A stretch of DNA of 7,417 nt from CAYRFQ01 sp964423615 (GTDB taxonomy: Bacteria; Planctomycetota; Planctomycetia; Gemmatales; Gemmataceae). A program made the translations under genes and the position numbers. The stretch lies in contig CAYRFQ010000184.1 in assembly GCA_964423615.1 (NCBI GenBank), positions 1-7,417 on the forward strand. The letters run 5' to 3'. This document shows positions 1 to 6,814 of this stretch, one piece after another (position 1 is the stretch's first letter; each line of letters starts with the position of its first letter). A model generated the notes under the pieces. It was given only the letters and a program-made list of their open reading frames with translations. It ran no database searches and was not told the origin of the DNA.

Positions 1-338
1 AGAAGGTCCAAGAGAAGGCCCGACAGGAAGGTCGGCAAGAGGGCCGACAGGAAGGGCGGCAAGAAGGCCGACAGGAAGGGCGGCAAGAAGGCCGACAGGA
101 AGGGCGGCAAGAAGGCCGACAGGAAGGGCGGCAAGAAGGTCGGCAAGAGGGCGTGGCAAGCGGTCTGGCGCTTGCGGTCCAAATCAAATTTGGAGCTGAG
201 AGCTTGGAATTCGCGAAGGAAGTCGAACAACTCAGAGATTTGGATATGCTTCAGAAACTACGGCAGGCCCTCGTGGCAACGGACAGTTTGGACGAACTGC
301 GAAAGATCGTCTCGACAAAAAAGCAATCCGATGAGTGA
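1..338 (+). CDS. C-terminal part of an RQEG-repeat protein (Rpn/PD-(D/E)XK-like tail), 5' end outside window
   Basis: The frame is open from the window edge (first full codon at base 3) to TGA at 336-338, giving 111 visible residues. After KVQEKA come eleven consecutive Arg-Gln-Glu-Gly units (bases 21-152), then a 61-residue C-terminal domain. That domain begins VASGLALAVQIKFGAESLEF and has two leucine-rich helical stretches ending near DELRKIV. Charged RQEG/REEG repeats followed by a small helical 'L..RFG...L..I..L.D...L..L...L...SLDELR' domain are a known tail style of Rpn-family (PD-(D/E)XK, formerly 'putative transposase') and related planctomycete and cyanobacterial proteins. The catalytic part is not in the window, so function is inferred from the tail only. 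A GTG at 153 could start a 61-residue ORF, but the repeat codons run straight into it in frame, so I treat it as internal. The next gene starts 14 bases after the stop, which suggests cotranscription. The alternative is an unrelated coiled-coil protein. Confidence 0.7.
   Translation, partial: KVQEKARQEGRQEGRQEGRQEGRQEGRQEGRQEGRQEGRQEGRQEGRQEGVASGLALAVQIKFGAESLEFAKEVEQLRDLDMLQKLRQALVATDSLDELRKIVSTKKQSDE
21..152 (+). repeat. In-frame tandem repeat encoding (RQEG)x11
   Basis: There are eleven 12-bp units back to back with no spacers. From 45 to 139 the DNA is a perfect 24-bp period of almost four copies. Each period has two halves, CGACAGGAAGGG followed by CGGCAAGAAGGC. Both halves encode Arg-Gln-Glu-Gly but with different synonymous codons (CGA/CGG, CAG/CAA, GGG/GGC). 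The outer units differ at a few third positions. The unit length is a multiple of three, so gain or loss of copies leaves the frame intact and changes only the length of the charged linker. Confidence 0.95.
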
Positions 339-352
339 CTAGCTTGAGGAAC

Positions 353-1207
353 ATGGCAGATCTACGCGAACAGCTTCGGAGAGGCGCACGCCTTCTCATG
401 GACGGAGCAATGGGCACACAACTCCAGCTTGCGGGGATGCCTGTGGGTGGCTGTTACGAACTCTGGAACTTGTCTCGGCCAGAGGTGGTGACAAACATCC
501 ATCGCAGCTATTGGGAGGTGGGGGCTCGTTGTCTCAACACGAACACTTTTCAGGCGAATCCTCAAGCTTTGGCTCGACACGGGATGTCTGAACGACTTGA
601 GGAAATCTGTGAAGCTGGATTGCGGTTGGCTCAAAGTGTTGTCGGGGAGGATGGATTTGTCGTGGCTTCGATCGGGCCCATGGACATATCGGAGGAAACG
701 GCTGCTCTTGATCGCACGCTGCAAGCGTTCGCGTCGGCAGATGCGTTGTTGCTTGAGACTTGGACTGAAGGTTTTGAAGTTGCAGCCCAACGGGCTTTGA
801 GTCCGGTGTGTAATCCCAACGCGATTCCAGTTCTCATTTCCGTGACATACGCCAGTGGTTTGGACAGCGTGACCATGCCGCCCGCTAGCTTGACTCCGGG
901 CCAAGTCGCTGAGAGGGTTAGCAATCTGGGAGTTGCGGGATTAGGAGTCAATTGTGGGAAAGATCTTGGAAAAGAACAGATTCTGGCGGTTCTGGCAGGG
1001 TACCGTGAAGTTGCCAACGTCCCACTTTTTGTGCGTCCCAATGCGGGCACTCCACGAAAGCAGAATGGTCGCTGGGTGTATCCCGTTTCTCCATCCGAGA
1101 TGGCTGCGTGGGTTCCGGAGTTGATTCAAGCGGGTGTGACGATGATTGGTGGGTGCTGCGGTACGACGCCTGGACATATCGCTGCAATGCGAGATGTGCT
1201 GCACTGA
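353..1207 (+). CDS. Stand-alone homocysteine S-methyltransferase domain protein (MetH N-terminal/BHMT family)
   Basis: This family transfers a methyl group to homocysteine in the cytoplasm, giving methionine. From the ATG at 353 the protein has 284 residues, the usual size of a single Hcy-binding TIM barrel. The N-terminal signature LLMDGAMGTQL is present, then NTNTFQAN, then SIGP and LLLETW. The Zn/homocysteine cysteines are all there: one in GLGVNCGK (C201) and the pair in IGGCCGTTPGHI (C268, C269). The segment between SIGP and LLLETW is short compared with MetH. No folate, cobalamin or reactivation domain follows, since the stop comes right after the barrel. The methyl donor is therefore unknown: S-methylmethionine, betaine, or a separate corrinoid protein are options. 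I prefer ATG 353, with GAGGA at 346-350 (only 2 bases away), over the in-frame GTG at 335, which overlaps the previous stop and has no ribosome-binding site. The family call is firm; the donor is open. Confidence 0.92.
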   Translation: MADLREQLRRGARLLMDGAMGTQLQLAGMPVGGCYELWNLSRPEVVTNIHRSYWEVGARCLNTNTFQANPQALARHGMSERLEEICEAGLRLAQSVVGEDGFVVASIGPMDISEETAALDRTLQAFASADALLLETWTEGFEVAAQRALSPVCNPNAIPVLISVTYASGLDSVTMPPASLTPGQVAERVSNLGVAGLGVNCGKDLGKEQILAVLAGYREVANVPLFVRPNAGTPRKQNGRWVYPVSPSEMAAWVPELIQAGVTMIGGCCGTTPGHIAAMRDVLH

Positions 1208-1246
1208 AAACAGTTCGAGGGTTTGGCTTATTCCTTTCGTCGCTGT

Positions 1247-1933
1247 CTATCTCGGACGCAGTTCCGTTAGACTGCTCAAGCCTTCGTGTTTTCCGTCACG
1301 AGAGATCAGTACAGTCGGCATTCCGTCAGCCGTTGCTCCTTCGAAATCGTTGGCGAGGTCGTCTCCGATGAAAAGGATATTGGCCGAATCCAACCCGAGA
1401 TGTCTCCTGACGTACTGGAAGAAATGAGAACTCGGTTTTCGCCTGCCCATCTCGGCGCTGATGAACAAATGCTCAATTCCATTGAGTGCTGGGTGTCCAG
1501 CGACAACTTTTCGGAGTCTTGCGTCGAAGTTGGAGGCGATGGCGACGATATACCCTCCTTCGATTAGAGAAGAGAGTGTTGACGGAACGTCGTCGAACAA
1601 GGCCCAAGCGTTCGGCTCGGCAAAATGTTGCCAAAGTTGCTGAAAACAATCTTCGCTTGGACTCAGATCGTCGAAGACATCGGCCACGATCTGGCGCCAA
1701 CGTTGCACCTCTCTCTCAGGGCTTGTCGTCCAGTCGTTGCTTTTGTCTGCGTCTTCTTGCACCTGAAATGCTTCAGAAAATCGAGCCTTTATTTCAGACA
1801 ATGTACAGCGGCTGCCGAAAGCCCTTCCTGCCTCGGCATAGACCTTAACTGCGTTCGGGGATGGGTAGATCAACGTCCCGACGGCATCAAAACAAATAGC
1901 CCGGACGGTGGAAGGGATGGAGAAAGTGGCCAT
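1247..1933 (-). CDS. HAD-superfamily (subfamily IA-like) hydrolase
   Basis: This is a haloacid dehalogenase-fold hydrolase, probably a cytoplasmic phosphatase of unknown substrate. From the ATG at 1931-1933 it has 228 residues, and the four HAD motifs are in order. Motif I is CFDAVGTL with nucleophile D16. Motif II is AIASNFD (S134). The motif III lysine is in GRRKP (K166). Motif IV is FIGDDLANDFEGA (D191, D192, D196). A helical cap fills residues about 25-110. The second Asp of the usual DxDGT motif is Val (D-A-V-G-T), a variant I recall from HDHD3/REG-2-like members, so phosphatase activity is not assured. An in-frame ATG at 1961-1963 would add ten residues, but it lies in the loop of a strong hairpin, and the shorter start puts motif I at the usual distance. 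Neither start has a clear Shine-Dalgarno sequence. The gene follows secDF on the same strand (60 bp) and converges on the methyltransferase gene with a 39-bp gap. Confidence 0.88.
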   Translation of the reverse strand: MATFSIPSTVRAICFDAVGTLIYPSPNAVKVYAEAGRAFGSRCTLSEIKARFSEAFQVQEDADKSNDWTTSPEREVQRWRQIVADVFDDLSPSEDCFQQLWQHFAEPNAWALFDDVPSTLSSLIEGGYIVAIASNFDARLRKVVAGHPALNGIEHLFISAEMGRRKPSSHFFQYVRRHLGLDSANILFIGDDLANDFEGATADGMPTVLISRDGKHEGLSSLTELRPR

Positions 1934-1946
1934 GAGGCGAGGATTT

Positions 1947-1982
1947 GTCGGCTCTTGCAGCATGATGTGAGCAAGAGCCGAC
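1947..1982 (-). promoter_or_regulatory. 12-bp perfect hairpin between secDF and the HAD gene
   Basis: GTCGGCTCTTGC (1947-1958) and its exact reverse complement GCAAGAGCCGAC (1971-1982) flank a 12-nt loop. On the transcribed minus strand the stem starts about 12 nt after the secDF stop codon and is followed by AAATCC, not a U-run. It is therefore not a canonical intrinsic terminator. It could be a 3'-end stabiliser, a processing site, a weak or factor-assisted attenuator, or a control on HAD translation, because the upstream in-frame ATG (1961-1963) sits in the loop. The structure is seen directly; the role is inference. Confidence 0.6.
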
Positions 1983-1993
1983 GGTTCTGTATT

Positions 1994-4900
1994 TTACTCC
2001 TTCGGAGTGACAGCGGCTTCCGCGGGCTTTTTCGTCGCGAGATGTCGCCCCTCGCCAAAGATCAACAGAAGCGGGCTGGCAACGTAGATCGAACTAAATG
2101 TCCCGATGAACACTCCAGCGACCATGATGAATGCGAAGAGGTGAATGCCAGGACCCCCGAACCAGTAGAGGACGGAGACGACGACGAAAGTCGTCCCAGA
2201 CGTCAGTAATGTTCGGCTCAAAGTCTGGTTCACACTGTCGTTGATCATCTTCGGCGTCAGGTCTGGATTTTTACCGCGGACCTCGCGTATGCGGTCGAAC
2301 ACCACGATCGTGTCGGCGACCGAATACCCGACGAGCGTGAGTAAAGCCGCCACCCCCGTCAGGTTAATCTTGAAGTCGTCGATGAGTAACGCACGACCGA
2401 TGAAGGTGTCCTGGACGTAGGCCGAGATGCCGATTAATCCTAATGTGAAACAGAGGTCGTGGATCAGACATAACACGGCAGCGGCCCCAAACGTCCAGTT
2501 CCCGAATCGGAACCAGAGGTAGAGCACCACGGCGACCCAGCTCACGAAGATGGCACCCAGAGCACGGAAGCGAGTGTCTTTGGCGAGCGTCGGGTCACTG
2601 TTGAACAGTGACTCTGGTTGAGGTCGCCTCTCAAAAATTTGTTTGGCTCGCTTTAACGCGGACTCGACTTTCGGAATGGCTTCGTCTTTGAGCTTGGGAT
2701 CGAAACGGATCAGGAACGTAGTGGCTCGTCCGTCGGAGTTGATGTCCTGGCCAAGCATTTCGAATCGGAATCGGAGTCGCTCGGTGCGACCGATCCCGAA
2801 CTCTCTTCGAAGTTCTGCTTTCAGGATTTTCGCAAACTGGTCGGGAATGAGCGGCGCGCTGAACTGGACTTCGATCCGCTTGCCGTCCGCTCGAAACGTG
2901 GACCAGTTGAGTGACTTGTGGTCATACTCCACGTTGAACTGGGTCAAAATCGATTTCCAGGTACCATCCTCTTGTTCGATCCGGAGTAAGCGATAAAGCG
3001 TCCGTTCGACCAGTTCGACTTCCATCTCGGACGTTCGTATGTCGAACAGCCTCGTGGCGTCGGAATACCGTTCTTTGATGGCCGAATCGATTTTCATCGA
3101 AGATGGGAACAGTGGCATCAAGGACCAATCCCATTCTCGAAGTTGGCGTTGAGATTCGGGAATGTCTTTCCACGCCCATTCACCGTCTTCGCCTTTGACC
3201 TTCTTTCGCAAGGGCATCCCGGCAGCAGCGGCAACGTTGTTTTCACGTTCGGCCTGTGTTTCGCCCAATTGGTTGGAGTTGACAAAAGTGGTGATGGGAA
3301 TGTCTTGGGGATTCGGTTCGGAACCGTCAAGGTTGTTGTAGTAAATCTTGTATTGGTACTGGGAGGTGTCTTCTCCGCCTCCTTCCTGGGTCAACTCTTC
3401 GACCTTGAGGACTTGGAGGTGCTTCTTTTGTTCGTCTTTCGAAAGGAGGTTTCGGAGTTGAGTCATGGTTTTGGCGTTGCCCGTGGCGATCTGGGCCGTC
3501 CACGCTGTTCCACCCGTGAAGTCGATATCGAGGTCCCTTGGCATCCGCATGAGGAACAATCCCAACCCCACAAGCGTGACCGTGACGACGATGGCGAACA
3601 CGGTCTTGCGGATGCCCATGAAGTTGATGTTCGGTTTGGACAGCAATCGGAACATCCGAAGGTTTCCGAGCCAGCCTCGGGCCATCCAGAAGTCGAACAT
3701 CGTTCGTGTCATGTAAAGGGACGTAAAGAGCGAGATGATCAAACCGACCGTCAAGCTGATCGCGAACCCTTTGAGTTGATCGTTCCCCAGGGCATATAGC
3801 ACGATGCCGATGAAGATACTACAAAGGTGGGTGTCGATGATTGTCGGGAATGCCCTCTCGTAACCGTTACGCAAGGCCACCGCTAGACTTGCTCCTCGCT
3901 CGCGTTCTTCGCGTAAGCGTTCGTATATGAGCACGTTGGCGTCGACGGCCATTCCGAGCATGAGCACCAGTCCGGCCAGTCCTGGGAGCGTGAAGGTCGC
4001 TTTCACCGCGATCATGAACCCGATCGTCAGGATAAGGTTGGCGAACAGCGCGATACACGCCACCAACCCGGAGAACTGGTAGTAAACCAGCATGAACGCG
4101 AGGACTCCGACGAAGGCCCAGAAGACGGCTGTTACTCCAGCGCGGATGGTGTCTTCGCCAAGCAGGGAGCCGGTCGTCGAACGGCTCACGGGTTCTTTCT
4201 TGAGTGTGGCGGGCAACGCCCCCGAACGAAGGATGTTGACGAGAGAGTCGACTTCGCGGCGGGTAAAGTCGCCAGTGATTTGACCTCGGCTGGTGATCTT
4301 GGAGTTGATCGTTGGGGCCGACATCAACATCTCGTCGAGGATAATCGCAAGGTGCCGTTTGGTTTGGCTCGATTTTCCAGCACCGGTGGGTACGTTCTTT
4401 CCTGTCAAGTTGCCGAATTCGGTCGCCCCGGCGTTGTTGAATGCGAAGTCGACCGTCGGCGAACCGGTATCCATGCTGGCTTTGGCAAGTCGCAAGAATT
4501 TACCGGTGATGCGGGGTCGTTGTTTGGGTGTGCCTTCGTCGTCCAAAATCGGTTGGCCTTCGGAGTTCAAAAAGAATTCCGGGTTGCGGCTCAGGACGAA
4601 GTATTCGTATTTCTTTTTGCGTCGTTCTTCGCTGGCGGTCTTGGGCACTTCGCGCCAGTAGAACAACGCTCCGCCCCACTGGAAGACATTGTCTTCTTCT
4701 TTTCCGGGCCTACGAATTTGCATGGCCGGGTTGGCCTTGTTTTCGTGGACTTGCGTCCAAATTTCTCGCTTCCACCAATCTTTGGAATTCAGGGCGTTGT
4801 TGTTTAATCCGAGTTCGTGCCGGGCCTGACGACCGATCTCGACCCATGCGTAATCGACGAGGCTTCCCTCGTTTCGCGAGAGTGTAATTTCGTAGCGTCT

Positions 4901-6553
4901 TGGCTCGTTGTTTTCGTTGGTGGGGACGGGCGGAGGTAGGCCGAGGTCGTTGGCCCGTTTGAGTTCTTCGATTCGCTCCGGGTCTTCGCTGTTCAAGTAG
5001 TCTCGGGCGGCATCAATCGCGTCCTTGTCGTCTTTCTGGTTGGCGAGGATTCGGAACTCGAGCTTTCCGACCCGCGAAACGAGTTCCTCGATACGAGCGA
5101 CTTCGGCGATGCTGGAATCTTCGACGATGTCTAACTCTTTGATCAGGTCCTCGACGTGGCGTTCGACTTCGATAGACGGGGGACCATACCACTTGGAGAT
5201 TTCGGCGATGATCTTCTCTCGATCGAGCAAGTCTTCTTCGCCGAGTCCGGCGGAGTCCCCGAAGAGCGGTTCGGTGGCGACAATGAGGGCTTGCCCGATG
5301 ACGTTGCCCTTGGTGGCCACTCGTCCGACCAATTCGTCGAAACTGTCGATGGGGATTCGTTTGAGGATTTCTTGGAAACGTTCGAGCCTTGTCTCTAGGT
5401 TTTTCGGATTTTCCTTCTTGAAGGCATCCCGGACGTAATCCCACTCGGTCAGTTTGGCAATCAGTTCGTCCCAGGCTGCTTTTTTCAAGAGGACCTTGAT
5501 GGACTGGGGTGTTTCGTCGACGAGGAGTTGTTGGAGTTTTGCGGAGAGTGCGTCGAGGTCTCCTTCCTTGACGAGTTTGAGAGACTGGTTGCCGTTCATG
5601 GCCCAGAGGGGCTTGTAGCCTAATTCCGTGAGAGTCTTGTTGGAATCCTCGGCCTTCGTGTCTTTCTTTTCCTCGTTCTTCTCTGTCTTCTCGACCTTCT
5701 CGTCATTGGTGGGCTTCTTTGGCTCGCTGGTTTTCGTTTTGTCCGACTTCTTGACGATCCGCCACACCGGTTGTCCGCCAGCGTTGGACTCCGACCCGCC
5801 AAGAAATTTCACCTGGAGCTGTTCGTCTGAATCGGGATCGGGAATTGGTGAGTATTTGTTGAAAGAGCTTTGGCCGATCCCGATCAAACCCAAGGGTCCG
5901 GTCGTGGAAGAAACAGGGCGAACGCCCATCCCTACTTGGCTGGCAATCGCGATGGGAGTCGGTATGGCGTAGTTGACCTTGAGAATTTGCCGCCCCTCGG
6001 AGACGGTTTCCAACAATCGCGACCACCCTTTGTCGTTCTTGGCGGGGTTGAAGAGGGTGTTGGACCAAGTCTCCTGGGCTTTGCTCTTTTGAATCTGCTC
6101 GACGAGCTTTCCCACGGCTCCACGTCGTTCGTTGAGGTCAGGGATGGCGTACTCTTCTTTGAGCTCATCGAGCAGATTTTTCCAAGCTTCGGAGGCCTTT
6201 TGGACTTTCTGCCGACCGCCTGTTGGAATGATGATCTCGACGCGTCCGGCGGTCGAAGCTGGCCGGATGATGATGTTGTAGGTCGCCGTTGGGTCGATCC
6301 GTTGGCGAAGAGCTTCTGCGAGTTCGTTCGCTTTGAGGCGGGTGTAGTTGGCTTCGTCCTCTTCGGCTTTGCTCTTGCCATCGGTGGACTTACGGATGTC
6401 CATCTCGTAAACGAGGATGGTCCCGCCTGCCAAGTCGACGCCCAGTTTGGGCACCTGAAACATCCAGTTTGTGTAAAGCGAGTCCAAACAAACCCCGACC
6501 GCGGCGAGGACGGGGACCACGCAGATGAATATTCGCCAAGTAAATGATTTCAT
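1994..6553 (-). CDS. secDF: Giant SecD-SecF fusion, protein translocase accessory subunit
   Basis: SecDF is an inner-membrane RND-type protein that uses the proton gradient to draw preproteins out of SecYEG. All expected parts are in one 1519-residue chain. SecD has TM1 at about 6-24, GVDLAGGT (38-45), P1 base strands around RID (85-87) and VEIIIP (105-110), LEFR (498-501), and AIILDEMLMSAPTI (736-749). TM2-6 span about 805-950, with GMAVDANVLIYER carrying D871. SecF has TM1 at about 983-1003, DFTGG (1011-1015), and TMs at 1331-1495, with VGYSVADTIVVFDR (D1414) and SRT (R1447). D871, D1414 and R1447 match the proton-path residues of known SecDF proteins. E. coli SecD plus SecF total roughly 940 residues. 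The excess lies in the periplasmic parts: about 365 residues at 113-480, including a Lys/Glu/Asp-rich stretch at 268-306, and an enlarged SecF domain at 1016-1330. The start is supported by an AGGA 6 nt upstream. yajC lies upstream on the same strand. The family call is certain; the role of the insertions is unknown. Confidence 0.97.
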   Translation of the reverse strand: MKSFTWRIFICVVPVLAAVGVCLDSLYTNWMFQVPKLGVDLAGGTILVYEMDIRKSTDGKSKAEEDEANYTRLKANELAEALRQRIDPTATYNIIIRPASTAGRVEIIIPTGGRQKVQKASEAWKNLLDELKEEYAIPDLNERRGAVGKLVEQIQKSKAQETWSNTLFNPAKNDKGWSRLLETVSEGRQILKVNYAIPTPIAIASQVGMGVRPVSSTTGPLGLIGIGQSSFNKYSPIPDPDSDEQLQVKFLGGSESNAGGQPVWRIVKKSDKTKTSEPKKPTNDEKVEKTEKNEEKKDTKAEDSNKTLTELGYKPLWAMNGNQSLKLVKEGDLDALSAKLQQLLVDETPQSIKVLLKKAAWDELIAKLTEWDYVRDAFKKENPKNLETRLERFQEILKRIPIDSFDELVGRVATKGNVIGQALIVATEPLFGDSAGLGEEDLLDREKIIAEISKWYGPPSIEVERHVEDLIKELDIVEDSSIAEVARIEELVSRVGKLEFRILANQKDDKDAIDAARDYLNSEDPERIEELKRANDLGLPPPVPTNENNEPRRYEITLSRNEGSLVDYAWVEIGRQARHELGLNNNALNSKDWWKREIWTQVHENKANPAMQIRRPGKEEDNVFQWGGALFYWREVPKTASEERRKKKYEYFVLSRNPEFFLNSEGQPILDDEGTPKQRPRITGKFLRLAKASMDTGSPTVDFAFNNAGATEFGNLTGKNVPTGAGKSSQTKRHLAIILDEMLMSAPTINSKITSRGQITGDFTRREVDSLVNILRSGALPATLKKEPVSRSTTGSLLGEDTIRAGVTAVFWAFVGVLAFMLVYYQFSGLVACIALFANLILTIGFMIAVKATFTLPGLAGLVLMLGMAVDANVLIYERLREERERGASLAVALRNGYERAFPTIIDTHLCSIFIGIVLYALGNDQLKGFAISLTVGLIISLFTSLYMTRTMFDFWMARGWLGNLRMFRLLSKPNINFMGIRKTVFAIVVTVTLVGLGLFLMRMPRDLDIDFTGGTAWTAQIATGNAKTMTQLRNLLSKDEQKKHLQVLKVEELTQEGGGEDTSQYQYKIYYNNLDGSEPNPQDIPITTFVNSNQLGETQAERENNVAAAAGMPLRKKVKGEDGEWAWKDIPESQRQLREWDWSLMPLFPSSMKIDSAIKERYSDATRLFDIRTSEMEVELVERTLYRLLRIEQEDGTWKSILTQFNVEYDHKSLNWSTFRADGKRIEVQFSAPLIPDQFAKILKAELRREFGIGRTERLRFRFEMLGQDINSDGRATTFLIRFDPKLKDEAIPKVESALKRAKQIFERRPQPESLFNSDPTLAKDTRFRALGAIFVSWVAVVLYLWFRFGNWTFGAAAVLCLIHDLCFTLGLIGISAYVQDTFIGRALLIDDFKINLTGVAALLTLVGYSVADTIVVFDRIREVRGKNPDLTPKMINDSVNQTLSRTLLTSGTTFVVVSVLYWFGGPGIHLFAFIMVAGVFIGTFSSIYVASPLLLIFGEGRHLATKKPAEAAVTPKE

Positions 6554-6559
6554 GGTCGT

Positions 6560-6563
6560 TCCT
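6560..6563 (-). promoter_or_regulatory. Ribosome binding site of secDF
   Basis: The minus strand reads TAGGAACGACCATG. The AGGA core lies 6 nt before the secDF ATG (6551-6553). It is the clearest Shine-Dalgarno match in the window and fixes this start. It lies just after the stop (6567-6569) of a possible 19-codon ORF, so termination-reinitiation coupling is conceivable. Confidence 0.6.
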
Positions 6564-6566
6564 ACG

Positions 6567-6626
6567 TCAATTCACGACGACAACCCACTCGCGTCCGTCT
6601 GAAAGCCAGCGAAGGAGAATGGCCAT
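6567..6626 (-). other. Possible 19-codon leader ORF before secDF
   Basis: ATG at 6624-6626 opens a frame reading MAILLRWLSDGREWVVVVN and stopping with TGA at 6567-6569, 13 bases before the secDF ATG. It has a hydrophobic start and a valine-rich end, and its codons resemble those of the neighbouring genes. No ribosome-binding site stands at a normal distance; a purine-rich AGGAAGAAGGA lies about 15 nt or more upstream. Leader peptides that sense secretion are known for secA (SecM) and Vibrio secDF2 (VemP), but this ORF is much shorter and shows no recognisable arrest motif. It may be chance. Confidence 0.2.
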
Positions 6627-6630
6627 TGTT

Positions 6631-6771
6631 CTATCGTGCTTTCCTTCTTCCTGAGATCGTCTTTGGTTCCACATCGGGTCGGTAGCTTTCCGGCCCGCGA
6701 ATAAGCCCTTGTATGGTTTCCCAGTAGGTGAGGTTCGCTCGCCAATCTTGGGGTACTGGTGTCGAACTCAC
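6631..6771 (-). other. Possible small ORF in the yajC-secDF spacer (46 codons from GTG)
   Basis: One minus-strand frame stays open through most of the spacer and ends with TAG at 6631-6633. From the GTG at 6769-6771 it would give 46 residues including the segments TPVPQDWRANLTYWETIQGL and GPESYRPDVEPK. The first part looks like a protein-like amphipathic segment with two Trp. The frame continues open upstream into yajC, where it overlaps out of frame. There is no ATG and no Shine-Dalgarno sequence, and several codons (ATA, AGA, AGG, GTA) look less favoured. It could be a small gene, a decayed remnant or chance. I do not recognise it. Confidence 0.2.
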
Positions 6772-6814
6772 GAACAATTTCGAAGGGATGGAGCCATTGC
6801 GGTTTTCGCAGGGG

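Noticed and set aside
21..152. Short direct repeats that might suggest a CRISPR array
   Set aside because: The units are contiguous 12-bp repeats with no spacers and form an open frame encoding RQEG repeats.
335..352. GTG at 335 as the methyltransferase start
   Set aside because: It overlaps the previous stop, has no ribosome-binding site and adds six residues not expected in the family. ATG 353 has GAGGA just upstream, though the spacing is short, so some doubt remains.
1203..1214. ACTG-AAAA-CAGT hairpin in the gap between the convergent genes
   Set aside because: The 4-bp stem lies partly in coding sequence and has no U-run, so it is too weak to call a terminator.
1625..2209. Plus-strand frame of 194 codons across the HAD gene and secDF 3' end
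   Set aside because: It runs antisense through two real genes and its product is cysteine/arginine-rich with no motif.
3143..3799. Long plus-strand open frames opposite secDF (also 4280-4807, 5870-6547)
   Set aside because: They are antisense to well-supported SecDF coding sequence, show no recognisable domains, and have the composition expected from reading a strongly biased gene backwards.
6675..6697. Imperfect hairpin in the yajC-secDF spacer
   Set aside because: On the transcribed minus strand it has a C-A mismatch in a short stem and no U-run, so it is not enough to call a regulatory element.
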